A stretch of 64,000 bases of DNA from Auricularia sp. M13 (GCA_037042915.1 CM073198.1:1550001-1614000), one strand, 5' to 3'; shown: positions 1 through 13,666, numbered from the stretch's first letter. Notes: a model not told the origin generated them from the letters alone. Numbers and translations: made by a program.

Positions 1-514
1 TCTGCAAATATTCGGGATGACAAGGGTTCGTTAGGACGACAAATTTTCCTCGTGCTGAGTCGAACAAAATTCCAGACGCAGAAGATTAGGGAGTGCAGGT
101 TAGATATCAGGCGAATGGATGGCAAGGACAAGGATCATTGTGCCTCGCAGTCAACGTCCTAACGATGCCCGAACATGCAGGTGTTCAGATAGAACTAGGG
201 TGCTATTGCAGCACAAAAGCGCTGTTATGCAGGCAAGCAGGATCCGAGTATCGCGTGCTGAGACACCATCAGTGCAGAGGAACCGCAATCAGAGCACAGT
301 GCTCTTTGGCATCCTCATTTTTTCGTTGTGGGGTATGTCGGCCGAACCACGTCGCAGACGAAAACGAGGCATAGTCTGAGCTCATCAAAGCTGAGAAAAC
401 GTCGCAGACTCCAGCTAGACAGCGAGTAAAGCAACATCGAAGGTGTGAGAAGGGAACCAAGAGCGCAACGCGTTTCCGACTCCGACGCGACCGCGTTTCG
501 CGCCGACGGCAACG
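1..514. other. Upstream region of RAD50
   Basis: No gene is supported here. Short overlapping open frames on both strands lack splice-supported continuity and family resemblance. The stretch presumably holds the RAD50 promoter and 5' leader. I see no tRNA or repeat. Confidence 0.5.
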
Positions 515-3500
515 ATGGCGTCGCTCAACAAGCTGGCCATTCGCGGCATACGCAGCTTCGACGACAAGCAGATATCCGTCATTGAATTTTTTAGCCCGGT
601 CACTGTCATCGTCGGCCACAACGGCTCTGGCAAGACCGTACGCACCCTGGCCGCTGCCGCCACATTTACTGATGCTGCCACTCGCACTGCAGACGATTAT
701 CGAATGTCTCAAGTACGCTACTACGGGCGAGCAGCCCCCAAATACGCGCGGTGGAGCATTCATCCATGACCCTGTGCTGGCCAACGAGCGCGAAGTCAAG
801 GCGCAGGTTAAATTACGCTTTAACGCCGCCAACGGCACCCGCATGCTGGCCGTCCGAAATCTCCAGGTCTCCAAGAAGAAGACGGGCGGTCTAACCATGA
901 AGACGCTCGAAAATATTCTCAGCCTTGCTGACGGCGGCGACCACGGCGGAAAGGTGCGCAGCATTACCGAACATGCTTTACGGGATGCTCAAGCTTTATG
1001 CAGCGTGCTACAATTTCGACGAAGTGCGCTGAGATAGACGAAGAGATCCCGCATCTACTGGGTGTCTCAAAGAGCGTGCTCGAGAATGTCATATTCTGCC
1101 ATCAAGAGGACTCGTACTGGCCGCTGTCGGAGCCAGCAACGCTCAAGAAGAAATTCGACGACATATTCGAGGCTACCCGTTACACAAAGGCACTAGATGC
1201 TATCAAGAACTTGCGCAAGGAGCGTGTCGCAGAGCTCAAGACGGAGAAGGAGCGGCTCGAGAGCCTGGCAAAGGAGAAGGGCCATGCCGACAAGCTGCGC
1301 GGGAAGATAAACGACCTCACCTCGCAAATCGGGGCCAAAGAAATCCAGTACGAGGAGGTCGGCGCAGAGTACCAACGACAGACGCTTGCCTGCCAGCGCT
1401 TCTACGATGCGTCCAACAAGTTCAAGGAGACGTACCTCCAGGTGGAGAGTCTTACTAAAGAGTTGTCGCGTATCGAAGAGCTTGTGGCCAAGACGCGCGA
1501 GAACCTCACCATCGTCAGCGGTATGTTGTCGATGGTCGTGCGTACCTCATCTCTGACGCTTCTTTAGACTCGGACGAGGTGCTCGAGCAACGCATCAACA
1601 CGTTCAGTGAAACCCGCAACAACCTCAACCAGAAACAGCAGACCTTGCGCCGCCAGCAGCGCGAGCAAGAGGAGCTCATCGAGTCCCTGAATGCGTCTTT
1701 GAACGACATGAAGCAGGAGCGCGGCAAGCTGCAGGCGATGGCGGATGTACGTCTCCATCCATGCATAATGAATATTCAATCTCATCGCATTTAGGCGCAC
1801 GAAGAATCTCTCGGCAGGCGCGAAGAACTTGTCCGCCGCCTGAGCACAAAGTACAAGATCACTGGCTTTGACCGCACGGGCCTCGACCGCAAGGCGATCT
1901 TGACGTTCAGCGAGCGGCTGGAAGACCTGCAACTCCAGCGCCAGCGCGAGGTTGACGCGCTTACCAAGGAGGGCAAGGCCAAGAAGGAGGAGATGGATGC
2001 TGCGTGGAAGAAGCTCGCAGAAGAGGAGATGAAGCTCAAGGAGCGCCGTTCCGCGCTGCGCGACGAACTAGTGCGTAACCTCAGTGCCAACCACTCCCTT
2101 CTCTGACACTGTTTTCCCTAGAACAAACTGCAAACCAACATCAGCAGTTCAACGCGTTCACTGGACCAACTGAGCAGCAGCGCGGACGAACTCTCCGCGC
2201 TGCAGGCCGAGCTGCAAGAGAAGTCGGCCCGGCTGGAGCGTTCGAAGCGCGAGGCAGAGAGCGCGGGGTACGAGAAGAAGATCGCCGAGCAGGCCGCGCG
2301 TGCGAAGGAGATCGATGCGCGCCGCGAGGAGCTGCAGCGCGAGAGCCGCGAGATGAGCAAACAGAGCGAGAGCCGTGCCCGTCTCGACCTCAACCGCGCC
2401 GAGGCGGAGAAGGCGCAGGCCGATATCCAGGCCCTGTGCGCTCATTCGTATATCTCCTGTCTGTCTGTCTCGTGTTGACGCCTCCCAGATTGCGCACAAA
2501 CCTCGTGAAGTTTCGAAGACTCGTCGGGAGCGACCCGCAGGCGGCGACGATGGAGCGCGAGGTCGACCGTGTCATCTCGTGAGTCTTGACGTGAAGAGCT
2601 GCTTCCCGTTTACTTATCAGTTGTCCAGCGAGAAGGACCAGGAAGTGGCAGAGGCTGAAGCAGAGTACGAGACTAGCAGCCGTCGGTTGGGCGAGATAGA
2701 GACAATGCTCGCGACCCACAAGGCCCAGCTCGCAAGCAGACAGTCCGAGATGAAAGGTTCGCGTATTCATCATCATTGCAAGGCATCGCTAATAAAAGGT
2801 TTAATGTAGACATGGAGAAGAAGCTTGCAACAGCGCTGGTCGGCGACGCAGCCGGACTGACAGTCAAAGCTGCACTGGATAACGCACAGGCTGAGCTGGA
2901 CCAGCTCAAAGAGTGCGATTTCCTATCTCAGTCCTGATCGCATGGCGCTGACTTCATTCAAGCGATATGACGAATGAAGAAGCGCTCTTGCAAGTGTTCC
3001 AAGACATCTTCACGAAGAGCCAGAAGAAAAAGCACTGCATGGTGTGCAACCGCGACATTGACGACATGCCGGCTTTTGAGAAATACGTGCGTCGCTTCGC
3101 ATGCTGACTGACGCGCGCCCTCGCTGACACTGCGCGTTTTTTTATATATAGATGAAGCGGCAGCTCGAGAAGAACGTCAAGCAGAACGCGGAGTCAGAGC
3201 TACCGCAATGGGAGGCCGAGGTCGCGCGGCTGAAGAAGCTGCTGCCGGTCGAGGAGCAGAAGGAGCGTCTGAAGAAGGTCGATATCCCCGCGTCGGAAAA
3301 GCAGATCAAGGAGCTCGACGCGAAGTTGCCGGATGCCTCAGACGATGCTGAGAAGGTGTGCCCTCTTGCAATCGTTCTGCTTTCTTCGCTTCTGATAGTG
3401 GTGCCGTAGAAACAAGAGGCGTTGAGCCAGGCCAAGCGCGACCAGAAGGAGATCATGTCGCTAAAGGTCCCCGCGACCAGCGTCTCGCGGCTGCTCAAGG

Positions 3501-5517
3501 CCATTGCCAACGCCGAGGACGAGATCAAGATCCTCGAGAGCCAGCTCTCGACGGGCGAGCCGCTGCGGTCTGCGGAAGTCATCGAGCAGGAGATGCAGGA
3601 CCTCACGGACGAATGGTACGCGTTTTCCTATACCAGGGGCTTTTCTAATTTGTATGATAGGCGGTCCGTGGAGAACAAGCGGCATACCCTTTCGGCGGAG
3701 CGAGAACGTAATCAGAAGGAACAGCAGGCGCTGCTCGCGCAGGTTCATGATGCTGAGCGACGGAGGGACAGCTTGCAGCGCCAGGTCGAGGACGCGAAGA
3801 AGCTCGAGGCTGCCATCGAAGGCTACAAAAGCCAAGTGCAGCAGGTCAAGGAGCAGATGAAGGTATGCATCCTGTTCTGTATTGAGGTAACGCTTGTGCT
3901 TACATGCGTGCAGGATACGGACACCCGCATCGCTGCTTCAGACAAGCCGATGCGCGAACACCAGACGATGAAGTCCGAGTGGGAGAAAGACTTTGAAGAT
4001 CGAATGCTCGTCGCGCAGGGCTATGCTCAAGAACTCGAGCGGAGCGTCTCGCAATTACGGACCATCAGCGATGAGATTGATAAGTACGACCCGCACCCCC
4101 TTGCTCTACGCCGTTTCTCTTACTAAACGATAATAGATACGTCAAAGGCAAGGGAAAGCACAAGCTCGAGGAAAACGCGGAGGAGCTGGAGCACGTGGAA
4201 GCGGAAATTGAGCAGATGAAGGGCAAGCTGGCCGAGCTGAACGGCAAGCTGGAGGAGGTGGCCAAGGAGATCGGCTCGGGCAGCGGCACGCTCCAGACAC
4301 TACAGTCCAACATCACTCTGCGCAAGCTCGGGAAGGAGATCGAGGAGAAGAGGCAGCAGCTAAACTCTTTCGATATGGAGGAGGCTGCGCGCGCCCGTAG
4401 ACAATTTGAGGAGCAGTATCCAAAGGAGAAGGAGAAGGAGCAGAGGCTGCAGAATCAGGTGCGTTTATTGCGATGGAATTGGTATGGTCTGACGTGGCCG
4501 TAGCATGCGCGTCTCAGTGGTGAGCTGGACAGTATGAAGGAGAATCTGGCGCAGCTCGAGAAGGACATGGGCGACTTCAAGGAGATTCATCAACAATATA
4601 CGAATCAACTGGTCAAGGTCAAGGTAAGCCTTGCGCCTTTACAATAATGACCCTTGACTTACACGACGTGAGATGTCGGACATGGCCAATAGTGATCTTG
4701 AGAAATATGCCAAGGCGCTTGATCAGTGAGTCGGGGCAGGAAGACTCACATCTCATTGGTAACCTTGCACAGTGCGATCATGAAGTACCATGGGCTTAAG
4801 ATGGAGGAGGTCAACGACACGATGCGACATCTGTGGAACAAGACATATCAGGGCACTGGTACATTCCCCTCGCCAGCTGCCATGCCGGTCTCTTTCTCAT
4901 GTTGACTTCTAGATATCGACGGGATCAAAATCTGCTCTGACAGCGAGGGAGCCACCGTCGCTGGCCGACGATCATACAACTATCGTGTTCGTAGACCTTC
5001 TCCAGACTTCGTTGCCCGCGTCTCATGTGCATGGATTTGCAGGTGGTAATGACGAAGGACCATGTCGAGATGGACATGCGGGGGCGATGCTCTGCGGGTC
5101 AGAAGATGCTGGCGTCCATCATCATCCGGCTCGCGCTGTCGGACTCGTTCGGACAGAATTGTGGTATCCTGGCGCTCGATGAACCTACGAACGCATTGGA
5201 CACGGAGAACATTGACGCACTTGCTTCAAGTCTCGTCGAGTATGTCCCGTTCAGTTTCCTGTTCTTCAATGGACTGATTGTCTGTGGAATCGCGGTTGTA
5301 GCATCATCAACGCCCGTAAAGGCAATTCCAACTTCCAGCTCATCGTCATTACGCACGATGAGCAATTCCTCCGGAAACTTGGTGAGGCGGAGGTTATGGA
5401 ATACTACTGGTCAGTGTGATGATACCTTTATCTTGTAAGTTGTGCTAAATATTTTTTAGGCGCGTATCTCGAGATTCGAAACAAAAATCGGTCATCGAAC
5501 GGCAACGGTTTGGCTGA
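515..5517 (+). CDS. rad50: RAD50, ATPase of the Mre11-Rad50-Nbs1 complex
   Basis: RAD50 is the ABC-type ATPase of the MRN complex, which tethers and processes DNA double-strand breaks and activates the checkpoint kinase Tel1 in the nucleus. The start ATG gives the canonical N-terminus with Walker A GHNGSGKT at residues 34-41, completed by the next exon ([12 protein letters not shown]). The Q-loop region follows ([14 protein letters not shown]). A long coiled coil comes next, with a zinc hook Cys-Met-Val-Cys at 3036-3047, then the returning coiled coil. The C-terminal lobe has the signature [12 protein letters not shown], Walker [14 protein letters not shown] and H-loop VITHDEQ, and ends near VIERQRFG. 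I read about 22 exons separated by introns of roughly 45-60 bases, all with GT..AG ends. Every catalytic motif is present, so the gene looks functional. No other family fits. Confidence 0.96.
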
Positions 5518-5738
5518 ATTAGCCACGGATGTTCCACACTCTATCTGGTCGTGTCCTGCATCTTTGTACACTATCATCCTGCTATCTCTATCGCATACCA
5601 TTACTTCACCTTCATCACTTGGCATTTCAGGATGGGACGGGAGTGCTGAGGAATTAATTGCCCCGGAAATTCATCCAGCACACAACGCGTTCTCGGGCTT
5701 TGCCGGGACGCGCGTTCCGTTGTTCCTCCTGAATCGTC

Positions 5739-6792
5739 ATGTCCGCTGCACCACCCGTGGCATTCAAAGCTGGCCGCCTAACACGGCGCGAGGGTTCAAA
5801 CTGGGTCGACCCGTTGCCCGAGAAGGGCGTTGTGCTCATCACGCCCAGCGAGGAAGGCCTGATTCAGTGGCAGTGGAAGAACCGCACCACGAACAACGTT
5901 GAAGAGGTTAGTACCGCCAGTACTGGGCTTGTTCGTCCGCCGGATATTGAGCGCGAGGGCGTAGGACTTGCTGATTTTCCCGACGGATACGACGTTCAGC
6001 AAAGTCGAGCAGAGCAACACGGGGCGAATTTACGTGCTCTCGTTCGCCTCGTCCAACCAGAAACACTTTGTGAGCATCTGCAAGTCGTCGCAGACTCATT
6101 GCTGACAGCTGCTGGTAGTACTGGCTTCAGGTAATTCATGTCGACCCGTTTGCGGCGGGATGTTAGACTCAGTGGCGGCCGCAGGACGCGTCTGCAGACC
6201 GCGACGACCAGATCGTGTCCAATGTGAACGGCATCCTCGAAGACCCGTCTTTCAGACCGACGTGGCGCGCAGTGGCCGCTTCGTCCTCCGGAGCAGGAGC
6301 AGCAGCGGGCTCATCCAGGTCCGTTTCAGCCTTTCAACCAATATGGCATTTCATTTGAAAACTGATGACTTGGGCAGCCGCGACGACACCCTGCGCCGTC
6401 TGCGTGAAATCCTGACGTCCGGCGGCACACGCGGCTCGATGCCACCGCAGCTGGCCCCGCCGTCGCTCTCGCTCGCGGACGTGCTGACGCCGGCAAACCT
6501 CGCGCCGGTGTTCGCAGACGCGTCGCTCGCGCAGAGCCTGTTCCCGCACCTGCCGCAGCCGGTGCCGCAGACCGCCGAGGCGCTGCAGCAGGTCGTTTCG
6601 AGCGCGCAGTTCCAGGCGGCCGTGCGCGAGCTCGACCGCGCGCTGCGCACCGGCCTGCTTGCTGATCTTGTGCGAGGCCTGGGGCTCCCGGCGAGCGCGG
6701 GTGAGAGCGCAGAGGCGTTCATCAACGCCATTGCAGAGCAGAGCAGGCGCCAGGGAGGAAGCGGTGGGGATGATAGGATGGAGACGGACTGA
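5739..6792 (+). CDS. rpn13: RPN13/ADRM1, proteasomal ubiquitin receptor
   Basis: This subunit of the 26S proteasome regulatory particle binds ubiquitin through an N-terminal Pru domain and recruits the deubiquitinase UCH37/UCHL5 through its C-terminal DEUBAD domain. The Pru domain is read from exons 5739-5906 (FKAGRLTRREG, IQWQWKNRTTNNVEE), 5965-6069 (DLLIFPTDTTFSKVEQSN, then SNQKHF) and a 12-base microexon at 6119-6130 encoding YWLQ. The linker exon begins at 6185 and is Ala/Ser rich. The DEUBAD exon runs from 6378 (LADVLTPANLAPVFADASL ... FINAIAEQ) to the stop at 6790-6792. Introns are in phase at each junction. It lies 220 bases downstream of RAD50 on the same strand. The microexon is the one odd feature; without it the conserved KHF-WLQ motif would be lost. 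Confidence 0.92.
6119..6130 (+). other. 12-base microexon of RPN13 (YWLQ)
   Basis: TACTGGCTTCAG is flanked by an upstream intron ending in GGTAG and a downstream intron starting GTAATT. Both junctions are phase 0. It supplies the WLQ of the Pru-domain motif that is conserved in ADRM1 proteins, which is why I accept such a short exon. Confidence 0.8.
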
Positions 6793-7198
6793 ATGAGTAG
6801 GTATTGCATTGAATGAGCAGAGTAATAGCGAAATAGACGATGTCGTCCTCAGTGTGATCACCGTATATCTACAGTGGGCGCAGTAAGCCAATGAGCGCGT
6901 CTAGGGATTCTAGAAGCAGCACGACCTAGCACGACGTGCGCTGAAGCCGTTTGTGCCGATGCAGCCATGAGCAGGGTGTTGGCGGCAGGCAATCAAAACC
7001 GGGTGTAGGTGGTAAGAAAGCGTTGGCCGATGGGGAGCGAGCGGAAAAGAGTCCCATCTGGCGTTTCTTTTGTCTTTCGGCGCGTCTTGTATGTCGGAGT
7101 TTTAATATAACTCTTCCCCCTCGCGCGCTCGCCACGCGCAGAACCGCCGACGCCTGCCCGCACCGCGACCTAATTCGGCTGGTGCAGCAGCATATACA
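6793..7198. other. Intergenic spacer RPN13 - MLP1/TPR
   Basis: No supported gene. It contains the RPN13 3' end and the presumed promoter of the nucleoporin gene; an A/T-rich run near 7100-7110 precedes the start by about 90 bases. Minus-strand open frames here are shadows. Confidence 0.5.
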
Positions 7199-10100
7199 AT
7201 GGCAGCCACGAAGCGCAAGTCGAAGCGCACCGCGTCCATGGCCGCCGAGCCCGACGACGCTGAGACCTCCCAGGACGCCGTCGCGGCCGCGCTCTCGCTC
7301 TCCCTGCCCGACGACCTCCCGACGGAAATGCTGACCCAGCTCGTGCCCGAGCTTGCGCTCGACGCGCCCACCGCAGAGGGCATCCTGGCGCTGTACCGCA
7401 TCGTCGTGGCTCAGGCCGCCGATCTCGAGAGCGCGAGCCAGGAAGCGGAAGAGTCGCGCTCCGCCGTGCTGCGCAAGGAAGTCGAGCTCGAATCTGCCAT
7501 TGCTGAGCGAGAAACCAGCGTGCACGAGCTCGAGGTTGCGCTCGACGGCGTGCGGGTCGAGTTGGCCGCTGTCAAGGCCGACCGCGATGCACTTCGTACG
7601 TCGACTGTTCTCTGCATTTGGCTGTAGACTCAAGTCATTTTGCAGAGGCATCCCAGAGCTCGTTACAAGCCCAATTGACCGCGCTGAATACCACTCAAAG
7701 CGCGTCGACGTCCGAGGTCGACTCTCTGCGACGGCGGATGGAGGACGCTGAGAGCGAGAAACGCAACCTTATGGCCGTCATGGACCGCATGAAGGAGCAG
7801 GACGCCCAACGTGACGGTGAGTCGTACATATAATATGGATGACATTTTACTCAACCGCGTAGACGAGGTCAAGACATTGCGCGACCGCCTCAAGGAAGCC
7901 CGCGAAGAAATTACGGACCTGCAGTCCAAGCTCAGCGAAACAATCGCGTCCGACAATGCCAACCAGGTGCGTGGTGTTCAGTTGCGCCGCCACCATTAAA
8001 AGTCGCTGACGCCCCGTTGCAGTTCAAGTTACACACAATCGAGCAGGAGCTGATGCTCGCAAACGACGAGCGCGAGCAGCTACGCGCGGACTTGACGGCG
8101 AAGATGGAAGAGCGCGCCAAGTACCGGCGCGAGAAGGACGCGCAGATCCGCGAGCTGCAGGGCCGGCTGGACGCCTCGGAGGCGGAGGCGGCCTCGACGC
8201 GTACGGCGCTGGACGCGCTGCAGGCGACGCACGACGCGCAGGCGCGCCAGCTGCAGGGTGCGCTAGCCAAGGCCGGCGAGCTGCAGGGCGAGCTGGCGGC
8301 GAAGGAGGCGGCGTTCCGCGCGGAGCTGGCCAACACGAAGCGAATGGTCGCGATGCTCGAGCGGCGGCAGGAGGAGGCGCGCGGCCGCGTGGAGGAGGTC
8401 GACCGCGAGTGGAACGACCTGACGAACCGCGCCGCGCAGACCGAGGACAAGCTGCGGCGCGAGATCGACCGCGAGCGCGCGCGGGGGGACGAACTGGAGA
8501 AGCAGCTGGACGAGCTACGCGCGGTGATGGAGCGCATGTCTACCTCTGGTGGCGAGCCCGAGGCGAATGCCAACGGCAACGGCTTCGCGCTCAGCCCGAC
8601 GGCCAGCCTGGCGAGCAAGCTACAGAAGAGCGGCAGGAGTTACACGGAGGTGTACACGGACTATGTGCGCCTGCAGGACGAGCTCACGCGGCAGCGCCAA
8701 GAAACGAAGCGGCTGGAAGACTGCCTGGCCCAGATCTTGGCTGATATCGAGGAGCGGGCGCCGCTGCTTCAAGAGCAGCGCGTCGAGTACGAGCGCGTCA
8801 GCAACGAGGCGCGGCAGATGTCCGAGCAGCTGGCGGCCGTCCTTCAAGAGCGCGATATCTACGCGCAGAAGGCGCGTGAAGGCGAGCAGAAGGAGCGCGC
8901 GCTCGTGCAGGAGCAGGAGCTGCTCCGCCAGCAGCTGCAGGACGTCGGGCGGCAGGTCCAAACGCTCCTGCGCGAGCAAACGCTGCGGGAGAACCCCGCG
9001 CTTGCCCTGGCCGAGCTGGACGACGCGGCAGACACCGACGCCGGCGGCAGCACGGGGCGGCTCATCTCGGAGCAGCTCGTACTGTTCAAGTCGATCCCGG
9101 AGCTGCAGGAGCAGAACGCGCGGCTGCTGGCGATCACGCGCGACCTGGCCGCGCGCATGGAGCGCAGCGAGGCGGAGGCGCGCGCGCGCGAGGAGGCGGA
9201 GGACAGCGCGCTGCTGCAGGAGGCCGAGCGGCTCGTCGCGCAGGCGCAGGCGGAGGTCGAGGAGGCGCGCAGCAGCGCGCGCGCGCGCATCGAGGCGTAC
9301 CAGCGCGAGATCGACATGCTCAAGGGCATGCTCGGCAAGGTCGTCGCCGTGCCCGGCTCCGCGGCCGTCCTCGGCGGCAGCGGCAGCGCGGTGTCGAGCG
9401 CTGAGTTTGCCGAGGCCCAGCGCAACTTTGATGCGTACCGCTTGGAGATCGGGGAGGATAATCGCAGGCTTAAGGAGGATCTTTTGGCTGCGCAACGCGA
9501 AGTTGGCACGGTCAATGCGGCGCTTGCGAAGGCCAACGCGAAGATCACCACTCTCGAAGGTACTGTTCGCCTTCCTATTTATCTGTGACTTGAGTCGAGC
9601 ACTGACATGGGCTCGCAGAACGCATCCGGAACGGTCAAGAAGAAATACAGTCGCAGAAGCGCGCCATCGCCGAGCTTTCGCGCGCGAAGGACTCGCTGCA
9701 GGCGCAGCTCGCGCGCGCCGAGACGGCGCATGCGGACATCCAGGAGCAGTATACTGTCGCCGCGGGCCAGGCGGAGACGCTGCGCAACCAGGTCGTGCAG
9801 CTCAAGGCGGAGCGCGAGGTGCTTAAGGGCGTCGAGCAGCGCCTGAGCGCGGAGAACCGCGCGCTCACGAGCCAGCGCACGCACCTCACGGACCTCATGA
9901 GCAGTCTGCGCAAAATGCAGAAGGATCTCGAGGTCGCGGAGGAGGGTGATAAGCGCCGCTTGGAGAGCCGCGTGCAGATGCTCGAGGCTACTTCGTGAGT
10001 TTGCTTTGCTTTGCTTTGTGCGGTGTTGGTGGCTTACGACATTGGGCAGGGAGGAGCTTAGAGCGCAGCTCAACAAGGAGCGCGACCTCTTGCGCCACGC

Positions 10101-13100
10101 CCAGTTCCAGAAGGACACCGAAACGCGAACCCTGCGCGAGCGCGTGGACAAGGCTGTAAGCACACCTGTGCCCTGTGATACTTCGCACTGAGCCTTGGCT
10201 TCACGTAGACGCAAGAACTGAGCTCCACCCGCGAACAACTGGTCGCCGCACAGACGAGCCAGACGCATCTCCAGGAGCGCGTGGACGACCTGCACAAGCA
10301 ACTTCAGGCCGCGCAGGAACGCCTCGCCGTGTATGAGCGCCGGCCGTCTACTGCAGCGGGCGCCCCGCCCGTTCCCGGCACCAACGACGCCGCGCTGTCG
10401 CTCGAGGCGGAGGTCGCGGAGCTGCGCGCGCAGCTCAAGATTGCTGAGGTCGACCTCGAGGCCGCGAAGACGCACGCTGAGCAGTTCCGCGAAATCAGCA
10501 GTGCGAGCGAGGCCGCGCTCGAGCAAGTCAGCGCGACGTATGAGCAGTACAAGGCTCGTACGGAGCAGGAACTCTCAGAGAAGACGGTACGCCCTTTCTG
10601 ATTTGTTTTCTTTATCTACATGGTGTTGACTTCTTGCAGGCATCGATCAAGGCGTTGGAGCAGAAGCTTGCTGAGTTGCAGAATGAACTCGTCACCGCGA
10701 ACTCGCGCAACATGGAGCTGCAGAAGACTCTGGAGAACGAGCGCGCGGCTTTCGCGGAGGACAAGCGTACACTCGAGGACACCATTCTCGAGGTCACCAA
10801 TTCGAACTCGACGACGCTTGCGGAACGCGAGTCCCATGCCGCTGAGCTGCGGCAGCAGCAGGAGCGTGCAAGGGTGAGTACGATTCAAACTGTCGCAGCA
10901 CTGGGAATGCCGCTAACAGGTTTGACAGGTTGCGGAGGAGCAATATCAGCGCGAAATCGTCGCCCATGCAGACGATATCAAGTCGCTTGAGCGCGCGCGC
11001 GAGCAACTGCTGCAAGCACAATCGTCTGCCCGCGAGTATCAGACTCAGGCGGAGACCGCGCTGTCCAAGTTACGCACTAACGAGACGAGCTGGGCTGCGC
11101 AGAAGGAGATCCTCGATAAGCAGATCTCAGAGCTGAGCACGAAGTAAGACTTTTATGCAGCCACTTGTGCGACGTCTAACGCGTTCGGCTGTGCAGGCAA
11201 CAGGAGCTTGTCGAGCAGAACAACCTGCTGCACCAGCACCTGGAGACCGTCAGCTCGCAGGCGGCGCGCATCCGCCAAGCTGCAGACGCTTCTGTGTCTG
11301 AGGCCGCCGAGACCGGCTCCGATCCCGCGCTGGCGGAGTTGCGCACGGTGGTGTCGTACTTGCGCAAGGAGAAAGAGATCGCCGACCTGCAGATTGAAAT
11401 CAACCAGCAGGAGATCGCGCGTTTGAAGGCGGACGGTGAGCGGCTCGCGAGGGAGCTTGATGAGCAGAAGGCACTTCTTGCCGAGGTGCGCACACTTACT
11501 CACATTCGCCTCATGAATCGAATTGAGTCAACTCCGTCATGTAGGAACGCACTCGGGCGACCAACTCGCTTGCTTCGGCTCAGCAGCAGGCGGAGCTCGT
11601 GGAACGCATCAACCAGCTGAACATTCTCCGCGAGAGCAATGCCACATTGCGCAGCGACTCCCAGGCGCAGCGCAAGCGTGTGGCTCAGCTCGAGGCGCAA
11701 GTACAGGCGCTCACTGCCGAACTCGAACCTATCAAGACAGAGGCTCGCGAGGCCAAGGCCGAACTTGAGTCTCGCTTGCAGCAGATTGCGCAGCTGGAGA
11801 AGGAGAACATCAGATGGAAGGAGCGTAGCCAGCAGATCCTGAGCAAGGCGCGTCGTTTGTGTCTTGCCTTTGCGCTCCATTAACTCTGCCTTACCACAGT
11901 ACGACCGCGCCGACCCCGAGGAGGTCCAGAAGCTGAAGGACGAGATTGAGGAACTGCGCGCGGCGAAGGAAACTGCTGAAAAGGCACTCGCCGACTCTGA
12001 AGCTAAGGTCAGCCTTCAATTCACCTCCTATGTGCTCGTACTCAAAATTTCTTCCAGAGCGAAACATATCGCTCGAACCTTGCAGCGTACAAGGGCCAGT
12101 ACGACTCCCTCACCGCGAAGACGCGCCAGAACTTCAGCCAACTCAACGCGACTATCAACGCGGGCAAAGAGGAGATCAGCTCGTTGACCGCCCAGCGGGA
12201 TGTACTTCAAAAGCAATTGGCCGAGGCGCAAGCTGCATCGGCTGGCTCTGGTGCATCCGCCCAGGAGATCGAGCGCCTGAAAGCCCAGATCCAGGCTTTG
12301 ACGAGAGAAAAGCAGAGGTTGGAAACCGCTCATGCCGCCGAGAAGAAGGCGCTCGAGGAACGACTGGCTGCGCAGCAGGCATCTTCGAGCAGCGATGCAG
12401 ACTTGGTGCAGTTACTTTCTGCCATCGGTGGCTGGAATCTAATCATTTCCGGTAGACTGCGCTTCGAGCAGAACGTGACGCGCTTTTGGCTGAAAAGGCG
12501 ACCTGGTCGGCTTCTGCGGGCACCGACGACGAGAAGGTCGCCAAGATTGCAGAGCTGGATGCGGAGAAGACTCGTATCTCGGTATGTTTCCTTTTTCCGT
12601 TTCGATGGCTCCTCATCTCTCTGGAAGGAAATGCTTGCGAAGGTCAAACACGACAACCAGAATATGCTGGCCCAGAACGTATGTTAGCTGCTCGCATCCA
12701 TTGCGCCTCGAGTTTAATCTATTCTTGCAGAAGCAACTCTTCCAGCAAAAGAATGCGCTCGACGCCAATACAAAGGAGCTGGCCGCCAAGCTCGAGGCGG
12801 TCACTGCTGAGAAGACTACTCTCGAGGCCCAGCTGAAGTCGGCTCAAGAGTCAGCGGGCGCAGGCGAACCTTCCGTGGAAGTCAGTGCGCTGCAAGCCAA
12901 GGTTGCCGAACTGGAAGAACGACTTGCGCAGCAATCCGTATCTGCCTCTGGCGGAGCCGACCTTGCCTCCATTGAGAAAGCTCTCGCCGAGGCCGAAGCC
13001 AAGTTCAAGGCTGATCACGAAGTCGCTCTGCAGACGGCGGCGGATAACGCTCGACAAGAGTCATCATTGAAGATTCAGGCGCAGCTAGGGCAGATCAAGA

Positions 13101-13666
13101 AGCTCACTCAGCGTGTCAAGCAGCTAAGCGAAGAGCTGCGCAAGCACAACATTGACCTGCCCAAACTTGAGCCAACGACGACGACGGTGCCTGCCGCGGC
13201 GCCAGCGCCAGCCACCGCCTCTCCTATCACAGCTACGCCCAGCACGCCGCTGTCCGCGAAAGCGCCGGCTCCCATTACTCCCGCACCCTCTACTTCTTCG
13301 GCTATCGCTGGCGAGGCTGCCACTGCGTTACCAAACCGCAAGCCCTCGCTACCAGCACCTCCGTTGAGCGCGGGTCTGCCCCCCACTCCTGTCGCCGCCG
13401 CCTCTGCTGCCTCCCGTGGTCGCGGCGCCCCGCGTGGACGCGGTAGAGGTGCTGCTCCGCGCGGCGGAGGACCTGGCGCTGCTGCTGCTGCCGCAGCCGC
13501 AGCTGCTGCATCAGGCGCGGCGGCTGCGGGTCCCTCGAATGGACCGGCGACGGGCACAAAACGACCTCGCGAAGAGGGCGAACAGGTCGCTGATTCCCTG
13601 ACCAAACGTCTGCGAGGAGGAGGACCTGTGCCCATTCAACGAAACCGGCCTCTGCCACAAACCTAA
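7199..13666 (+). CDS. MLP1/TPR-like nuclear-basket nucleoporin
   Basis: Very long coiled-coil protein of the nuclear-pore basket, the Mlp1/Tpr family, which acts in mRNP surveillance and chromatin tethering. I read roughly 18 exons and a product near 1,850 residues, within the family's usual 1,700-2,300. Diagnostic blocks are seen: YTEVYTDYVRLQDELTRQRQ followed by ILADIEERAPLLQEQRVEYE, and QLVLFKSIPELQEQNARLLA, which match the conserved N-terminal region of Tpr. Heptad-rich coiled coil continues to about 13,150. The tail is Pro/Ala/Thr rich, then has RGR/RGG repeats, a polyalanine run (near 13,480-13,540) and a basic KRPREEGEQ segment that could be a nuclear localisation signal. Introns are short and in phase. 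The start is the first ATG, followed by a basic KRKSKR segment. Antisense ORFs inside it are composition artefacts. Confidence 0.87.
9999..10018. repeat. Short TTTGC tandem repeat in an intron
   Basis: Three to four tandem TTTGC units lie at the start of an intron of the nucleoporin gene. Minor microsatellite, no function inferred. Confidence 0.6.

Noticed and set aside
8620-9551. Long minus-strand frames inside the nucleoporin gene
   Set aside because: They mirror the GC-rich, periodic codons of the coiled-coil gene on the other strand, so they are shadows.
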